Of a stretch of DNA of 64,000 nt, positions 30,251-40,474 are shown piece after piece (position 1 is the first letter of the stretch; the number at the start of each line of letters is the position of its first letter). Made by a program: the position numbers and the translations under genes. Source of the stretch: Colwellia sp. (GTDB taxonomy: Bacteria; Pseudomonadota; Gammaproteobacteria; Enterobacterales; Alteromonadaceae); the NCBI GenBank assembly GCA_013215465.1, contig JABSOW010000002.1, positions 248,001 to 312,000 of the forward strand, given 5' to 3'. Under the pieces are notes generated by a model that had not been told where the DNA came from, did no database searches, and was given only the letters and a program-made list of their open reading frames with translations.

Positions 30251-31738
30251 CTATGTCGTATAGCGCTTTAAAAAATCATCATGACTTAACATGGGCTCTA
30301 AAAGTTGCTGTTTAGTTTGAGATATTTTGTTCAGAGTATTAATAAGCTCTTCGTTATTAAATACTTTAGCCGCTGGATGATAGTCTTGCGGCATAATACC
30401 TTGCCCTAACATGACTTGCAGCCAAGAAGCATCACGAAAAATATCATTATTATCATTATGGATATTTGCGGATTGCTTAAAAACATCTATCTTTTGCTGT
30501 AATCTCGCGGGAATGTCCATATTGCGCATGTCACGCCAGAAGTCAGAATCGTTTCGTTGATTGACATGATAATGAAGAATAATGAAGTCGCGTACGGTTT
30601 CAAACTCTTCCTTTGATTCGGTATTATATAAATCAACAACGGCTTCTGAAATTCCATCATTAGGAAATACTTTGAGTAAGCGAATAATGCCCGATTGAAT
30701 CAAATGAATACTGGTCGATTCTAGTGGTTCAAGAAAGCCACTAGACAAGCCAATCGACACTACATTTTTATGCCATTGTTTGATCGTTCGGCCGGTATTA
30801 AAACTTATTTTTTTAGGTTGTTCTAACGCTTTTGAGTCTAAATTATTCATTAGGACATCATGTGCATCATCATCATTGATGTATTTTGAACTATAGACAA
30901 AGCCATTGCCGTTGCGATGGGCCAGTGGTATACGCCACTGCCAACCTGCCGGGTGTGCGATACTGCGGGTATAAGGTAAGGTATTTTCAAAACGCTCAGT
31001 CGGCACGACTATGGCACTATTTGCGGGTAACCAATGATCCCAGTGTTCATAACCTACCTTTAATGCTTTTTGAATTAGCAAAGCTTTGATACCGGTACAA
31101 TCAATAAACAAATCGCCACTAATTTCTTCGCCACTTCTTAAGCGTAATGCCTGAATAAATCCGGTTTTAGGCGCTATTTTAACCTCGTCAATAAAGCCTT
31201 CAGTGCGTATAACGCCCGAGTTTCCAGCTATCTTACGTAATAACTTACCGTATAGTGCCGAATCAAAATGATACGCGTAGGGTAGATTATGGATGGGGTT
31301 TTGTGCTTTGATTTTATTGAATTTATTGTGATTACAACAGAGGTAGTTAAGATCGAAATCCCACAGAGATGACTGCATTCCTACTTGTTTAGCATGTAAC
31401 CAATGATGTTGAAAATCACAAAATCCCATATTGGCACCTGGTGCGCCAAAGGTATGATAATAACTCTCGCCTGGCACTCGCCAATTCTCAAATTTTATCG
31501 CCAGTTTAATGGTCGCTTTTGTTGCGCTGAGAAACTCTTTTTCATCGATACCAAGAAACTGATTAAATATTTGCAGTGGTGGGATTGTCGCCTCTCCGAC
31601 CCCAATAATGCCAACCTCTTCTGATTCCACCAATTCAACGTCAACGGTCTGATGCAACACTTTTTTTATCAAAGCGGCGGCCATCCATCCTGCTGTTCCT
31701 CCTCCAGCTATCACTATTTTCTTTATTGGCGTTGGCAT
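30251..31738 (-). CDS. Flavin-dependent tryptophan halogenase family protein, second copy
   Basis: This 495-residue flavoprotein has GGGTAGWMAAALIKK near residue 12, VGEATIPPLQIF, KATIKLAIKFENW, WQWRIPLAHRNGNG and FLEPLESTSIHL, so all halogenase hallmarks are present. It is a paralogue of the protein at 628-2142. It lies 140 bp downstream of the paralogous TonB receptor, again with a terminator between the two. It belongs to a sugar-catabolic island and so probably acts with that receptor. The true substrate is unknown. Confidence 0.88.
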   Translation of the reverse strand: MPTPIKKIVIAGGGTAGWMAAALIKKVLHQTVDVELVESEEVGIIGVGEATIPPLQIFNQFLGIDEKEFLSATKATIKLAIKFENWRVPGESYYHTFGAPGANMGFCDFQHHWLHAKQVGMQSSLWDFDLNYLCCNHNKFNKIKAQNPIHNLPYAYHFDSALYGKLLRKIAGNSGVIRTEGFIDEVKIAPKTGFIQALRLRSGEEISGDLFIDCTGIKALLIQKALKVGYEHWDHWLPANSAIVVPTERFENTLPYTRSIAHPAGWQWRIPLAHRNGNGFVYSSKYINDDDAHDVLMNNLDSKALEQPKKISFNTGRTIKQWHKNVVSIGLSSGFLEPLESTSIHLIQSGIIRLLKVFPNDGISEAVVDLYNTESKEEFETVRDFIILHYHVNQRNDSDFWRDMRNMDIPARLQQKIDVFKQSANIHNDNNDIFRDASWLQVMLGQGIMPQDYHPAAKVFNNEELINTLNKISQTKQQLLEPMLSHDDFLKRYTT

Positions 31739-31823
31739 AAACGTTCCTTTTATTTATATTATTCAACTGTGTGGTGCATATTTTGACTGTTATGTTTAAA
31801 TCAAACATAACAGTCACTAGAAA

Positions 31824-31861
31824 AAAAGACCCCACAGTCAAATGACTAATGAGGTTCTTTT
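31824..31861 (-). terminator. Terminator-like hairpin between the second receptor and halogenase
   Basis: An imperfect stem, AAAAGACCCCA against TGAGGTTCTTTT, with inner arms AGTCA/TGACT, lies 18 bp past the receptor stop. It occupies the same place as the hairpin at 2275-2309 but has a different sequence. Confidence 0.65.
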
Positions 31862-31878
31862 AACGAGAGAGCGATTAT

Positions 31879-34788
31879 CTAGAATGAATAATTAACATTG
31901 AGTATATACGATGGTCCAAATTGACGACGAGATGAAACAATGCCACTGGCATCGTCTAACGTCTCTTCAATTTCATCAGCTAAGTTAGTACCAGATAACG
32001 ACACGGTTAAGCCTTTTAGTTGATTAATACCAGATTTATCAAAGTCGTAGCTTATCTGCGCATCAACTAAGTTAACCTTATTTCGAGTCGCATCAGATAT
32101 TTTATTCGAACCACCACGTTCATAGGTCAAAAATGCCGAACGATTCGTTGTTGCAATACGGAATTCAAAACCGTTAACCTGGTAATAAGCCGTCACAGAG
32201 TATGAGTGATCAGATTGACCAGGAATGGCCGTTCCATCTTCTAATTTTGCGTCAACATAAGTTTTAGATGCTGCAATACCTAAGCCGTCTAAGGCATCTG
32301 AAAAAATGCTAAATGGAATGTTGGCGGTTAGTTCATAGCCTTTCACGGTACCCTTGAGTCCATCTTCAAAGAAAGAGTATGTTCCGAAGTTAGGAGGTGT
32401 TGCTAAGTCGCCGGCAGCATAGAAGACGTCAGCGGGTCCATAAATTCCATCCTGCGGAATGACGACATCATGAAAGCCCGAAACAAAGTAATCGGCACCG
32501 CCATTGGTTTCATCATTGCGGAAGTTAATTAATTGGTTACCATCACGGGTCCAGTTAACTAAATCTTTGTAGAAATAGGCAATAGCGACATAGCCTTCCT
32601 CGTCAAAATAGTTCTCATAAGAGATATCGAAATTATTTGATTCCAGCGGATGTAATTTGGGATTACCACTAAACTTTGACCACGGTGAGCCATACTTCTC
32701 TACGGCCGCCTGGCTGTTTGGAACCGTGATATTTTCGACACTCTGTGCAAACTTTACAAAGCCAGAGGCTTTCATTTGATCGATGCGTGCACGGCTAATG
32801 GTTTTGTTTGCGGCAAAGCGAACAAATTGATTGTCGGCAATTTCTAAGCTTAGGTTAAAACTAGGCAGAATATGACTATAATCTTCACTGACATAGGTAA
32901 GACAGCCAGCATCGATGACATCATCATTGTTTTCGTCACAAACTTTGAAATTAGCGCCAATAACTCCGATAGTACCTACAGATGATTGATCTGTTTGTAC
33001 ATATTGAACACCAACATTACCGTTTAAAAACATACCATAAACATCAGTTTCAAAATCACTTTTTACATATAGAGTGATAACTTTTTCTTCTACTTCATAG
33101 GTATCACCCACGCGGTCAGGTTCAAGGAGACCCGCATCATTTTTAATATATGTACCGTCGTTGTAAGGAGCAAAGCCATCATAAGCGACAACATTACCAA
33201 GACCCGCCCAGGTTAAATCTGCGGTGCCATAAATATCTTTTGATGGAATCGATGTGGTATGTGGATAGGCGGTAGTGGTGACAAAATAACCTTTGTTTAA
33301 CTTGTCTTTATAGCGATCTGAATAATTTACCCCTAATGTGATAGTAGTAAAAATGTCACCATCCAAGTTACCTTTAATTTCTAGTTTTACTGTGGTTAAC
33401 TCTTCAGTGAAATCAGCATAGTTCATGAAACCATCTTGAGCATTTAGATAAGAAAAAGGGGTACCATTAGCTTGTAATACATCGGTCTCAAATTGATCCG
33501 CTAAACTTGCCAGTCCACCACCCCATGTCTGAGGGCCGGTTAATTGCAATAAATTTGGATCTGACAAAGCATCAAGTCCTGTTGAACTTGAAAAAATAAT
33601 GCCATCTTCAGTCATTTGAAATTCGCGCGAGCCTAATTGTGACGAATTTAACGCACCAGAACGAGCTAGGCCCGCATAAGACTCACCGCGTAAATCGCGT
33701 TTTTTTGACTCACTGTTGGCAATATCAACTTCAACGGACCAGTCATCATTAATGAAGTATTCAACATTTAAACCAATTGTCTGTAATTCACCTTCTTTTT
33801 GTCTTGGATCAGTTCGTAATACCGGATTTGAGCCAATCATGGTGCCTGTTGAATTAACGCCGCTGCCGACCACATTGGTGGAGGAAAATGACTCAACAAT
33901 GCCGCGTCGTATACCATTATCTGAATAATTAATATCTAGGACATCAAAAATAACGTTTAAACTATCGGTGGGTTGATATTGAATCACCGCCGAAATAGTC
34001 TCTCGCTCGAGACGAGTACTTGTCACATGGCTATCAATCCCTGTCGGTAAAATTTGTCCGGCATCATTTTCTGCATAACCCCAAACGCCGTATTTACGTT
34101 GGTTATTTGGCGATTCACTGGATGCCAACGATACGGCGACACCGATAGTATCGTCTGCAAATTTCTCGACGAAGGAAAATGCGAATCGGTGCCCTTTGTT
34201 ATTAAATTCAGGGTTATCAGAATTACGGCCACCAAGTTCATAACTGGTATTAAGTGTAATGGACTCTTCTGCTTGTAAAGGACGTACAGTTTGTAAATCG
34301 ACCGTGCCACCAATGCCTTGGACTATTAAATCCGCTTCGGTGGTTTTATAAACGGTCGCGCCAGTCATTATTTCAGACGGATATAAATCATATTCCACGC
34401 CTCGATTGTCACCAATACCAATGAGTTCACGACCATTTAGAGAGGTGCCGACAAAATCTTCCTTAAAACCACGTACGGAAATACCTGAGATACGGCCGCC
34501 GCTACGTTCACCACTAAGGCCGGGTAAACGGGCTAATGATTCAGCAATAGAAGAGTCCGGTAATTTACCAATATCTTCAGCTGATAATGATTCAACCATC
34601 GATGTACTGCTCATCTTTATTGCTTGTGAGCGAGCTAAAGCACCACGTATCCCTGAGACTAAAATAACTTCTATTTCTTGTTCACCCGATTTTTTAACGT
34701 TATCATCTGCTGCAAAGGCTATGCCTGTACTTAAGGCCGATGAAACGGCTGCTGCGATGATGCCAATTTTATATAATTTGTTTCCCAT
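31879..34788 (-). CDS. TonB-dependent outer-membrane receptor, paralogue of the receptor at 2326-5232
   Basis: This 969-residue protein has a signal peptide ending in AFA (about residue 26), VILVSGIRGAL at the TonB-box position, and a plug with SAEDIGKLPDSSIAESLARLPG and ISVRGF. The barrel ends in VNYSF. It aligns along its whole length with the first receptor, well over half the residues being identical. An AGAGGAAG ribosome-binding site precedes the ATG. Its promoter has the AAATCGG direct repeat shared with the Gfo/Idh and GMC operons, so it probably imports the glycoside degraded by those enzymes. Confidence 0.92.
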   Translation of the reverse strand: MGNKLYKIGIIAAAVSSALSTGIAFAADDNVKKSGEQEIEVILVSGIRGALARSQAIKMSSTSMVESLSAEDIGKLPDSSIAESLARLPGLSGERSGGRISGISVRGFKEDFVGTSLNGRELIGIGDNRGVEYDLYPSEIMTGATVYKTTEADLIVQGIGGTVDLQTVRPLQAEESITLNTSYELGGRNSDNPEFNNKGHRFAFSFVEKFADDTIGVAVSLASSESPNNQRKYGVWGYAENDAGQILPTGIDSHVTSTRLERETISAVIQYQPTDSLNVIFDVLDINYSDNGIRRGIVESFSSTNVVGSGVNSTGTMIGSNPVLRTDPRQKEGELQTIGLNVEYFINDDWSVEVDIANSESKKRDLRGESYAGLARSGALNSSQLGSREFQMTEDGIIFSSSTGLDALSDPNLLQLTGPQTWGGGLASLADQFETDVLQANGTPFSYLNAQDGFMNYADFTEELTTVKLEIKGNLDGDIFTTITLGVNYSDRYKDKLNKGYFVTTTAYPHTTSIPSKDIYGTADLTWAGLGNVVAYDGFAPYNDGTYIKNDAGLLEPDRVGDTYEVEEKVITLYVKSDFETDVYGMFLNGNVGVQYVQTDQSSVGTIGVIGANFKVCDENNDDVIDAGCLTYVSEDYSHILPSFNLSLEIADNQFVRFAANKTISRARIDQMKASGFVKFAQSVENITVPNSQAAVEKYGSPWSKFSGNPKLHPLESNNFDISYENYFDEEGYVAIAYFYKDLVNWTRDGNQLINFRNDETNGGADYFVSGFHDVVIPQDGIYGPADVFYAAGDLATPPNFGTYSFFEDGLKGTVKGYELTANIPFSIFSDALDGLGIAASKTYVDAKLEDGTAIPGQSDHSYSVTAYYQVNGFEFRIATTNRSAFLTYERGGSNKISDATRNKVNLVDAQISYDFDKSGINQLKGLTVSLSGTNLADEIEETLDDASGIVSSRRQFGPSYILNVNYSF

Positions 34789-34902
34789 TACGACTTCCTC
34801 TATTATTGTAAAGTTGCTGCACTATTAGGTGTGATTGTTATTTTTTGTTGGTTTTTTATGCGTGATTGATGTTAATAGATGGTCGTTATTATTGTTAAGA
34901 TA

Positions 34903-34930
34903 AAATCGGTTTTAACTATGATTAAATCGG
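34903..34930 (-). promoter_or_regulatory. AAATCGG direct-repeat operator upstream of the TonB receptor
   Basis: AAATCGG occurs at 34903-34909 and 34924-34930, a 21-bp period or two helical turns, as expected for an AraC-family dimer on direct repeats. It lies 115 bp from the receptor start. A further conserved block, GATTGATGTTAATAGAT, starts at 34864 and is found at exactly the same distance from the repeat upstream of the GMC operon. On the minus strand it gives TATTAA, a possible -10 box. Confidence 0.75.
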
Positions 34931-35090
34931 CGCTGTGTTAAATTTGTTCCTGTTGACAGCAGCATAGTGTGGTCAGTTAAAGGCCATATCGTTGGTTGAT
35001 AAGTGTGAGATAAAATGTTTGGATTGGTAAGATCAACGGTTGAAAGTTTGATGCTTATATTGAAAACGATTGTTATTTGATCTGTAATTA

Positions 35091-35124
35091 GCAGGGGGAT
35101 AATTTTAAGAAATCATCCCCCTGC
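35091..35124 (-). terminator. Strong hairpin downstream of the SSS symporter
   Basis: GCAGGGGGAT at 35091-35100 pairs perfectly with ATCCCCCTGC at 35115-35124, a GC-rich 10-bp stem with a 14-nt loop, 35 bp past the symporter stop. There is no clear T tract on the minus strand, so it could stabilise the mRNA 3' end instead of terminating. Confidence 0.5.
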
Positions 35125-35158
35125 GCTAGACTGAATTTAGTTTAAAATAAAGTCACTG

Positions 35159-36721
35159 TTACCACCAAGTCGCATACAAGGCGCCGATAATAATAATTAA
35201 GGCTATTGCCGCAATATTAAAGGATTTGGTGGTGTCGAAGTTTATGGATGAAATATCAACGCCCTGATGTTCAACCTCACCCCTGTGGGCCAAAGACACA
35301 AGCACAGCAAGCACCAAACAGGATAAAAAGACTAAACCAACCCGGTCGATGAAGGGTAATTCTGGCCACCAAATTTTAAGAATAAACGATAACACTGCCG
35401 AGCTTATTGCGGCAGTAAGCGCACCATTAGCCGTCGATTTATTCCAAAATAAGCCAAGTAAGAAAATCACCACGATGCCCGGAGTAAAGAAGCCGGTGAA
35501 TTCTTGGATATATTGAAAGGCCTGATCAAATTGGCCCAATAATGGTTGGGCGACCAGTAAGGCGACAGATAATGCTATTAAGGTGGTTATTCGACCGATT
35601 CCTACATAGTGCCCTTGGCTCTGATTAGGCTTTATGCGCTCGTAGATATCCATGGTAAAGATGGTTGCAATGCTGTTGGTCATCGAAGCCACCGAAGAAA
35701 CAATTGCAGCGACTAGCGCGGCAAAAATTAGTCCTTTCAACCCTTCTGGCATCAATTGCATCATTGCGGGATAGGCATTATCTGGTGAAGGTAAATTAGG
35801 GTGTAATACCACCGCTGCTAAGCCTGGCAACACGACGATAATAGGCATTAGTAGTTTTAGGTAGGCTGCAAATGCGATGCCCTTACGCGCTTCATCAATA
35901 TTCTTAGCAGCCAGCGCTCGTTGAATAATATATTGATTAAATCCCCAATAAGAAAGGTTCATGATCCACATGCCACCAATCAATACCGAAATACCTGGCA
36001 AACTCGCATAATGAGGATTATCACTATTTAAAATCATGTCAAATTTTTCTGGAGCGACATTGGTTAAGATCTTAAAACCTTCGATAATTCCCTGACCGTG
36101 GCTCACTTCATCGAGCGCTAAATAAGACAGTACCAAGCCTCCGAAAATTAGCAGCACGACCTGGATGATATCGGTAAAAGCCACGGCTTTAAGGCCGCCG
36201 TAGAGAGAGTAGGCGACGGAAAATAACGATAAAAATATCATGCCAAACATCATATCAACCCCGGCAATGGCGTTAATTGCTAAGCCGCCTAGCCACAGAA
36301 TACTGGTTAGGTTAACGAGTACATAAACCCCAATCCAGAAGATGGCCATTAGCGTTTTTACCCGTGAGTCATAACGCTGTTCGAGGAACTGTGGCATGGT
36401 ATAAATTTCGCTTTTTAGAAAGATAGGTAAAAAATATTTACCTACAATCAACAAGGTGATTGCCGCCATCCATTCATAAGACGCAATGGCCAGGCCTATG
36501 GCGTAACCTGAACCAGACATGCCAATAATTTGTTCAGCCGAAATATTGGCTGCTATCAAGGAGGCGCCAATAGCCCACCAGGGCAACGACTTGCCGGCAA
36601 GAAAGTAGTCATCGGTACTACGGTCATGATTTTTTTCGCTACGCGAGATCCATAATGCAATCAATAATAAGCCGATCACATAGATGACAAATATCGAAAC
36701 GTCTAAACTAGATAAATTCAT
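35159..36721 (-). CDS. Sodium:solute symporter of the SGLT type
   Basis: This inner-membrane transporter has about 13-14 hydrophobic helices and SSS-family motifs: STDDYFLAGKSLPWWAIGASLIAANISAEQIIGMSGSGY near the N-terminus, and YSLYGGLKAVAFTDIIQ. The N-terminus fits sodium/sugar cotransporters. The ATG at 36721 (MNLSSLD) with AAAGG upstream is preferred over one 11 codons earlier, giving 520 residues. It follows the MFS gene after a hairpin and precedes the TonB receptor promoter, so it probably moves the same sugar inward. Confidence 0.9.
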   Translation of the reverse strand: MNLSSLDVSIFVIYVIGLLLIALWISRSEKNHDRSTDDYFLAGKSLPWWAIGASLIAANISAEQIIGMSGSGYAIGLAIASYEWMAAITLLIVGKYFLPIFLKSEIYTMPQFLEQRYDSRVKTLMAIFWIGVYVLVNLTSILWLGGLAINAIAGVDMMFGMIFLSLFSVAYSLYGGLKAVAFTDIIQVVLLIFGGLVLSYLALDEVSHGQGIIEGFKILTNVAPEKFDMILNSDNPHYASLPGISVLIGGMWIMNLSYWGFNQYIIQRALAAKNIDEARKGIAFAAYLKLLMPIIVVLPGLAAVVLHPNLPSPDNAYPAMMQLMPEGLKGLIFAALVAAIVSSVASMTNSIATIFTMDIYERIKPNQSQGHYVGIGRITTLIALSVALLVAQPLLGQFDQAFQYIQEFTGFFTPGIVVIFLLGLFWNKSTANGALTAAISSAVLSFILKIWWPELPFIDRVGLVFLSCLVLAVLVSLAHRGEVEHQGVDISSINFDTTKSFNIAAIALIIIIGALYATWW

Positions 36722-36894
36722 ATTTTTAAAACCTTTAATTTTTCTGTGCCGCAATTCTTATGCAATGTAGATATTGAGCGTGCTAGTACAAAATGACGCT
36801 GACAAATGAACTAATCATGCCTATAGTTCTCTGGTCAGGTGCCATCTCATACTTTGGCGATTAGATTCTGTGTGGCAAGAGGGGTCTGTGATCT

Positions 36895-36927
36895 AAGCGC
36901 TCTTTTCGATGATGGAGAAGAGCGCTT
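36895..36927 (-). terminator. Hairpin between the MFS and symporter genes
   Basis: AAGCGCTCTT at 36895-36904 and AAGAGCGCTT at 36918-36927 form a perfect 10-bp stem with a 13-nt loop, 22 bp after the MFS stop codon. No T tract follows on the minus strand. It could be a processing or attenuation site that separates symporter expression. Confidence 0.45.
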
Positions 36928-36948
36928 GCGCTATATTCACAAATATAC

Positions 36949-38175
36949 CTAGAGTGTTTGGCTTATGTTTGTGTCACTTGTGGCGTGTCGCTGCCTACGC
37001 ATATAGATAAACAGTGCGGTAAAACTCACGATAAGTAGCATGGGGAACACAATCAGCTCACCCAATACGGTTTGTCCGGCCACTAATTCTGGATTTTTAA
37101 CTTGTTGATCTATGGCTAGATGGCGTGCTTCGTCGATCCAAGTGCCAATAATCGGGTTATAGATACTCACGGCAAACATGCCGGCACCACTAAGGATTGA
37201 TAAACCTAAGGCGCCTGTTTGTGGCTGATTTTCTGCGACAAAACCTAGCATGGTCGGCCAAAAATAAGTGACGCCGAGGGCGAAAATGATCGCACTAAGG
37301 TAGACTAAATTTCCGGTTGCTATACTCATCGAATAGATACCAATGCAAGCAATAACGGCGGATAAGAGCAATACACCAATTGGGTCTAGGCGTTTGATTA
37401 AAGGGCCTGCGAAATATCGACCAACCGCCATAATACCGGTAATCAAGGCCATGATTAACATGGGTGATGCACCTGATTCTCCTAATATTCTGTCTATCCA
37501 TTGCTGAGTGCCAAGCTCGGTTGTTGCGGTTAATGTCATGCAAAAAACCATAAATAAAAATAATGGAGAGGAGAGTGCCCTTAGGCTACTCAAGCCAGTC
37601 TGAGACGTTGAATTAAAGGTCGGTAAGGTATACTTGAGTAACATTGCGCCATAAATAACCGTAGGTATTAGCATCAATGCGATTTGTAATTGCCAGCCTA
37701 AATCTAAATCGGTCATAAATTTAGATGCCAAGGCGCCAAGCACGATACCAGCTGGAAACCAGACATGAAAACGGTTAAGCATGATGGTTTTTTTATCACG
37801 ATAAATCTCTGTGATTAGCGGATTACAACCCGCTTCTACCGCGCCGTTAGCAAAGCCAATGAAAAATGTTGATATTAGTAGGCTCCAAAAACCAGTGGCG
37901 TTAATCGTTAAACCTAATCCTAATAGATGAAAAACAAACGCGATGCTGAGCAAACGCTTAGCTCCTAGTCTATTATAGACAGCTCCACCAAGTAAGGTAG
38001 CGACAGGAAATCCGAGAAAAGCCATGCTATTGACCCAACCCAGTTGACTGTCCGTCAATTGATATTCACTCGCTAGCTGGCTTAAAATACCGGCTCGAAT
38101 GGCAAAGGTCATGGCGGTTACTGTTAATGCTATACAACACAATCTAAAAATTGCTTTTTCATTGTAATTATTCAT
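36949..38175 (-). CDS. MFS sugar transporter
   Basis: This 408-residue protein has about 12 membrane helices and an MFS-type loop 2-3 motif (GGAVYNRLGAKRLL). Helix 5 has NGAVEAGCNPLITEIY, which recalls the fucose permease-like FGHS family. An AGGAG site lies 9 bases before the ATG. The start overlaps the isomerase gene by 8 bp, placing it in the Gfo/Idh operon. It probably carries a sugar or its keto-derivative across the inner membrane. Confidence 0.85.
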   Translation of the reverse strand: MNNYNEKAIFRLCCIALTVTAMTFAIRAGILSQLASEYQLTDSQLGWVNSMAFLGFPVATLLGGAVYNRLGAKRLLSIAFVFHLLGLGLTINATGFWSLLISTFFIGFANGAVEAGCNPLITEIYRDKKTIMLNRFHVWFPAGIVLGALASKFMTDLDLGWQLQIALMLIPTVIYGAMLLKYTLPTFNSTSQTGLSSLRALSSPLFLFMVFCMTLTATTELGTQQWIDRILGESGASPMLIMALITGIMAVGRYFAGPLIKRLDPIGVLLLSAVIACIGIYSMSIATGNLVYLSAIIFALGVTYFWPTMLGFVAENQPQTGALGLSILSGAGMFAVSIYNPIIGTWIDEARHLAIDQQVKNPELVAGQTVLGELIVFPMLLIVSFTALFIYMRRQRHATSDTNISQTL

Positions 38176-39244
38176 CGCACTTCTCTCCTATTGCTAATCC
38201 GAGTATTTGCTGATTAAGTTGTTGATCTGCCGCAACAGCAGCAAAATGGTCAAAGGCAATTGAGGTAGGTTCGATAATGTGATCCGTGATAAACGGAGCA
38301 CCTTCTAATGCTCCTTGCTCAGGGGATTTAATACAACATTCCCACTCTAATACAGCCCAGCCATCAAAGCCGTATTGGGTGAGTTTGGAAAATATTTTCT
38401 TGAAATCAATTTGGCCATCACCTAAAGAACGGAATCGACCTGCTCGATCTTTCCAGTCTAAATATCCGCCATACACGCCCACTTTGCCGGTCGGGTTAAA
38501 TTCTGCATCTTTGACGTGAAAAGCTTTAATCCGCGGGTGGTATAGGTCAATAAAAGCGAGGTAGTCTAGCTGTTGCAGCAAGAAATGGCTCGGATCATAT
38601 AAGATGTTTGCTCTGGGGTGATTATCTACGGCGGCTAAAAAATACTCGAAAGAGGCTCCGTCATGTAAATCTTCACCGGGATGTAACTCATAACAAAGGT
38701 CGACTCCTGCCTGATCAAAAGCATCAAGAATGGGGAGCCAACGCTGAGCAAGTTCCGTAAATCCTGCTTCAATTAACCCCGGTGGACGTTGAGGCCAAGG
38801 ATAGAGGGTTGGCCATAATAATGCACCAGAAAATGTAGCGTGGGCTTTTAATCCCAGGTTTTTACTGGCGATTGCGGCGAATTTTAATTGCGCTATGGCC
38901 CACTTAGTACGAGCCTTCGAATTATTGCGATATTGTGCGGGGGCAAAACTATCGAACATTTGATCATAGGCAGGGTGTACCGCAACGAGTTGCCCTTGAA
39001 TATGAGTCGATAACTCGCTTATTTGTAATCCGGCCTTAGTAACAACAGCAGTAATCTTGTCGCAATAAGTGAGATCCTTTGCCGCGCGTTCAAGATCGAT
39101 AAAACGACTATCGTTAGTTGGAATTTGTACTGCCCGATAACCAAGATTATAGGCCCATTGACAAATGTTTTCTAAGTTATTAAATGGGGCAATGTCTGAT
39201 GCATATTGGGCAAGAAAAATTGCAGGTCCTTTAATTTTTTTCAT
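38168..39244 (-). CDS. Sugar phosphate isomerase/epimerase (AP endonuclease 2 fold)
   Basis: This 358-residue cytoplasmic TIM-barrel protein has metal-ligand type motifs YELHPGEDLHD, ILYDPSHFLLQQLD, IKAFHVKDAEF and AVLEWEC. It overlaps its neighbours by 14 and 8 bp. Members of this family beside Gfo/Idh/MocA oxidoreductases commonly isomerise or epimerise keto-sugars. In this island a role in handling 3-keto-glucose or a similar product is plausible (inference). Confidence 0.87.
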   Translation of the reverse strand: MKKIKGPAIFLAQYASDIAPFNNLENICQWAYNLGYRAVQIPTNDSRFIDLERAAKDLTYCDKITAVVTKAGLQISELSTHIQGQLVAVHPAYDQMFDSFAPAQYRNNSKARTKWAIAQLKFAAIASKNLGLKAHATFSGALLWPTLYPWPQRPPGLIEAGFTELAQRWLPILDAFDQAGVDLCYELHPGEDLHDGASFEYFLAAVDNHPRANILYDPSHFLLQQLDYLAFIDLYHPRIKAFHVKDAEFNPTGKVGVYGGYLDWKDRAGRFRSLGDGQIDFKKIFSKLTQYGFDGWAVLEWECCIKSPEQGALEGAPFITDHIIEPTSIAFDHFAAVAADQQLNQQILGLAIGEKCDE

Positions 39245-40403
39245 TATCTATCTCTGCTAAAGTCGATGGGGAAGCTATATTGAACGTGTGCCATTTTTGT
39301 GATGATTGGCTGGCAGCCACAGTATTTTCAATAAAAGCCATGCCGCGAATAGCCTGTTTGATACCAGGAACGTCATATTGCTTACCGTCTGGATTTTTTA
39401 ATAGCTTACTAAATTGACGATAGATATTGGCAAACGCTTCAAGGTAACCCTCCGGGTGGCCTGCTGGGGTGCGGATATTATCAAGAGCGTACTCGCATAA
39501 TTCGCCAACACCACTGCGAATTATGCGACTCGACTGGTTGGGATACTTCATTAGCAGTTCATTGGGGTTGTGCTGTGACCAGGTTAAACTAGCTTTATCA
39601 CCGTAGACCTTGATATTTAAATTATTTTCTTCGCCTATGGATATTTGGCTCGCAATTAATACGCCGCGCGCGCCATGGTTAAAGCGTAATAATACAGTGC
39701 CGTCATCGTCTAACAGTCTACCGTCTACCGTGGTATTTAAGTCAGCACAAATCTCAGTGATTTCCTGCCCACTGATGTATTCCGCTAAATTTGATGCGTG
39801 CACGCCAATGTCGGCCATACAACAGCTGATACCCGATAATGCGGGGTTAAGGCGCCAAGATGCTTGTTTAGTGCTTTCATCATCTTTGCTACTAAGCCAT
39901 CCTTGAGGGTATTCAACAACTATTTTGACTATTTTTCCTAAATCTCCCTGAATCACTCTATGCCTAGCTTCCTTAACCATTGGGTAACCGGTGTAGGTGT
40001 GGGTTAAAGCATAATTAATATTATGCTTTAATATTAATTTTTCTAGCGCGATGGCTTCGCCGAGATTTAGCGTAGCAGGTTTGTCGCTGATGACATTAAA
40101 ACCGTACTCGATAGCCATTTTTGCGATAGGGAAATGCAAATGATTAGGCGTCACTATTGCTACCATGTCTATGCGATCATCTTGGCGCAGAGCTTCCTGA
40201 TGTAACATCTCTTGATAACTGCCGTAACAACGAGATTTATCTAGATAGAGTGAGCAGCCAAACTCAATAGATTTTTGTGGGTCGCTACTAAAAGCGCCGC
40301 AAACCAACTCAATTTGATTGTCCAGTTGAGCCGCTATACGGTGTATTTTGCCGATAAAAGCGCCAGGGCCGCCCCCGATCATACCTAATCTCAATTTACG
40401 CAT
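39231..40403 (-). CDS. Gfo/Idh/MocA family NAD(P)-dependent oxidoreductase
   Basis: This 390-residue protein has an N-terminal Rossmann motif (RLGMIGGGPGAFIGKIH), a conserved VTPNHLHFPIAKMAIEYGFNVISDKPATLN with the catalytic lysine, and DIGVHASNLAEYISG with the usual histidine region. AGAGGA precedes the ATG. It is the first gene of an operon with the isomerase and MFS genes and lies 72 bp from the AAATCGG operator. Family members oxidise or reduce sugars at C3 in 3-keto-glycoside pathways, which suits the neighbourhood. Confidence 0.9.
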   Translation of the reverse strand: MRKLRLGMIGGGPGAFIGKIHRIAAQLDNQIELVCGAFSSDPQKSIEFGCSLYLDKSRCYGSYQEMLHQEALRQDDRIDMVAIVTPNHLHFPIAKMAIEYGFNVISDKPATLNLGEAIALEKLILKHNINYALTHTYTGYPMVKEARHRVIQGDLGKIVKIVVEYPQGWLSSKDDESTKQASWRLNPALSGISCCMADIGVHASNLAEYISGQEITEICADLNTTVDGRLLDDDGTVLLRFNHGARGVLIASQISIGEENNLNIKVYGDKASLTWSQHNPNELLMKYPNQSSRIIRSGVGELCEYALDNIRTPAGHPEGYLEAFANIYRQFSKLLKNPDGKQYDVPGIKQAIRGMAFIENTVAASQSSQKWHTFNIASPSTLAEIDNEKN

Positions 40404-40474
40404 TAATTCCTCTTACAAGTATTAAACTTAATGGTAATCTATCTTAATGGTTGGCCGTATTTGTAGTTAAGATG

